Position numbers and translations under genes: made by a program | The notes under the pieces: generated by a model | The model's input: only the letters and a program-made list of their open reading frames with translations | Databases searched by the model: none | Told to the model about the DNA's origin: nothing | DNA from: an uncultured Pseudorhodobacter sp. | GTDB taxonomy: Bacteria; Pseudomonadota; Alphaproteobacteria; Rhodobacterales; Rhodobacteraceae | Direction: 5' to 3' | NCBI GenBank assembly: GCA_937910975.1 | Contig: CALEMZ010000184.1 | Span: forward strand, 1-6,652 | Length of the DNA stretch: 6,652 bases | Part shown: positions 6,523 to 6,652 of the stretch, one piece after another | How the letters are laid out: every line of letters starts with the position of its first letter | Position numbering within the stretch: position 1 is the first letter of the stretch

Positions 6523-6652
6523 TCAAACGGCCCGGTCTATTTTGGTCGAAAGATGGATCAGGCTTTCGGAGGAGCGCACCCCGGCCATGGAGCCGATTTC
6601 ATCAAGCACCTGATCGAGGACTTGCGTGTTTGGGGCTGCGACCTGCAACAGC
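6523..6652 (-). CDS. Lrp/AsnC-family transcriptional regulator, C-terminal end (partial)
   Basis: Only the last 42 codons are inside the window, read from 6651 to the TGA at 6525-6523; the N-terminal part lies beyond the right edge. The peptide runs LLQVAAPNTQVLDQVLDEIG, then SMAGVRSSESLIHLSTKIDRAV. This is typical of the end of the AsnC/Lrp ligand-binding (RAM) domain, with its helix followed by a GV-x-SSES strand and the final strand. Members of this family are small DNA-binding proteins that assemble into dimers and octamers and respond to amino acids or related effectors. The helix-turn-helix and the effector-binding residues cannot be checked here. The gene points the same way as valS, whose start codon is 99 bases beyond its stop codon. 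Whether it controls valS or the aminotransferase is not shown by the sequence. Confidence 0.8.
   Translation of the reverse strand, partial: LLQVAAPNTQVLDQVLDEIGSMAGVRSSESLIHLSTKIDRAV

Overview
The window looks like ordinary core chromosome from an alphaproteobacterium, most probably Rhodobacterales (Roseobacter/Rhodobacter type). The basis is the GatB protein, which starts in the style I recall for that order and has an extra segment before the LGTRCEIKN motif. The HisC-like aminotransferase, the DUF4177-type small protein and the Lrp/AsnC tail also read like Rhodobacterales proteins. Base composition is moderately GC-rich (about 62% in a stretch of valS that I counted by hand). No mobile element, CRISPR array, rRNA or tRNA was seen.

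Layout. Plus strand: gatB (1-1512), a 194-base gap with a GC-rich hairpin and a short direct repeat, then a small DUF4177-like gene (1707-2106) whose frame is broken at a run of nine G. Minus strand, read right to left: the last 42 codons of an Lrp/AsnC-family regulator (6523-6652, cut by the window edge), a terminator-like hairpin, valS (3391-6423), a gap of 177 bases, and a HisC-like PLP aminotransferase (2107-3213). The DUF4177-like gene and the aminotransferase converge with their stop codons touching.

Functionally, gatB and valS both serve translation: one corrects misacylated Glu-tRNAGln (and Asp-tRNAAsn), the other charges tRNAVal. The aminotransferase probably belongs to amino-acid metabolism, but its exact substrate cannot be read from the sequence. 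The genes are neighbours rather than a clear pathway.

I did not find a new multi-gene system. The two points most worth checking are the nine-G frameshift in the DUF4177-like gene and an AT-richer insertion of about 80 residues inside the catalytic half of ValRS.
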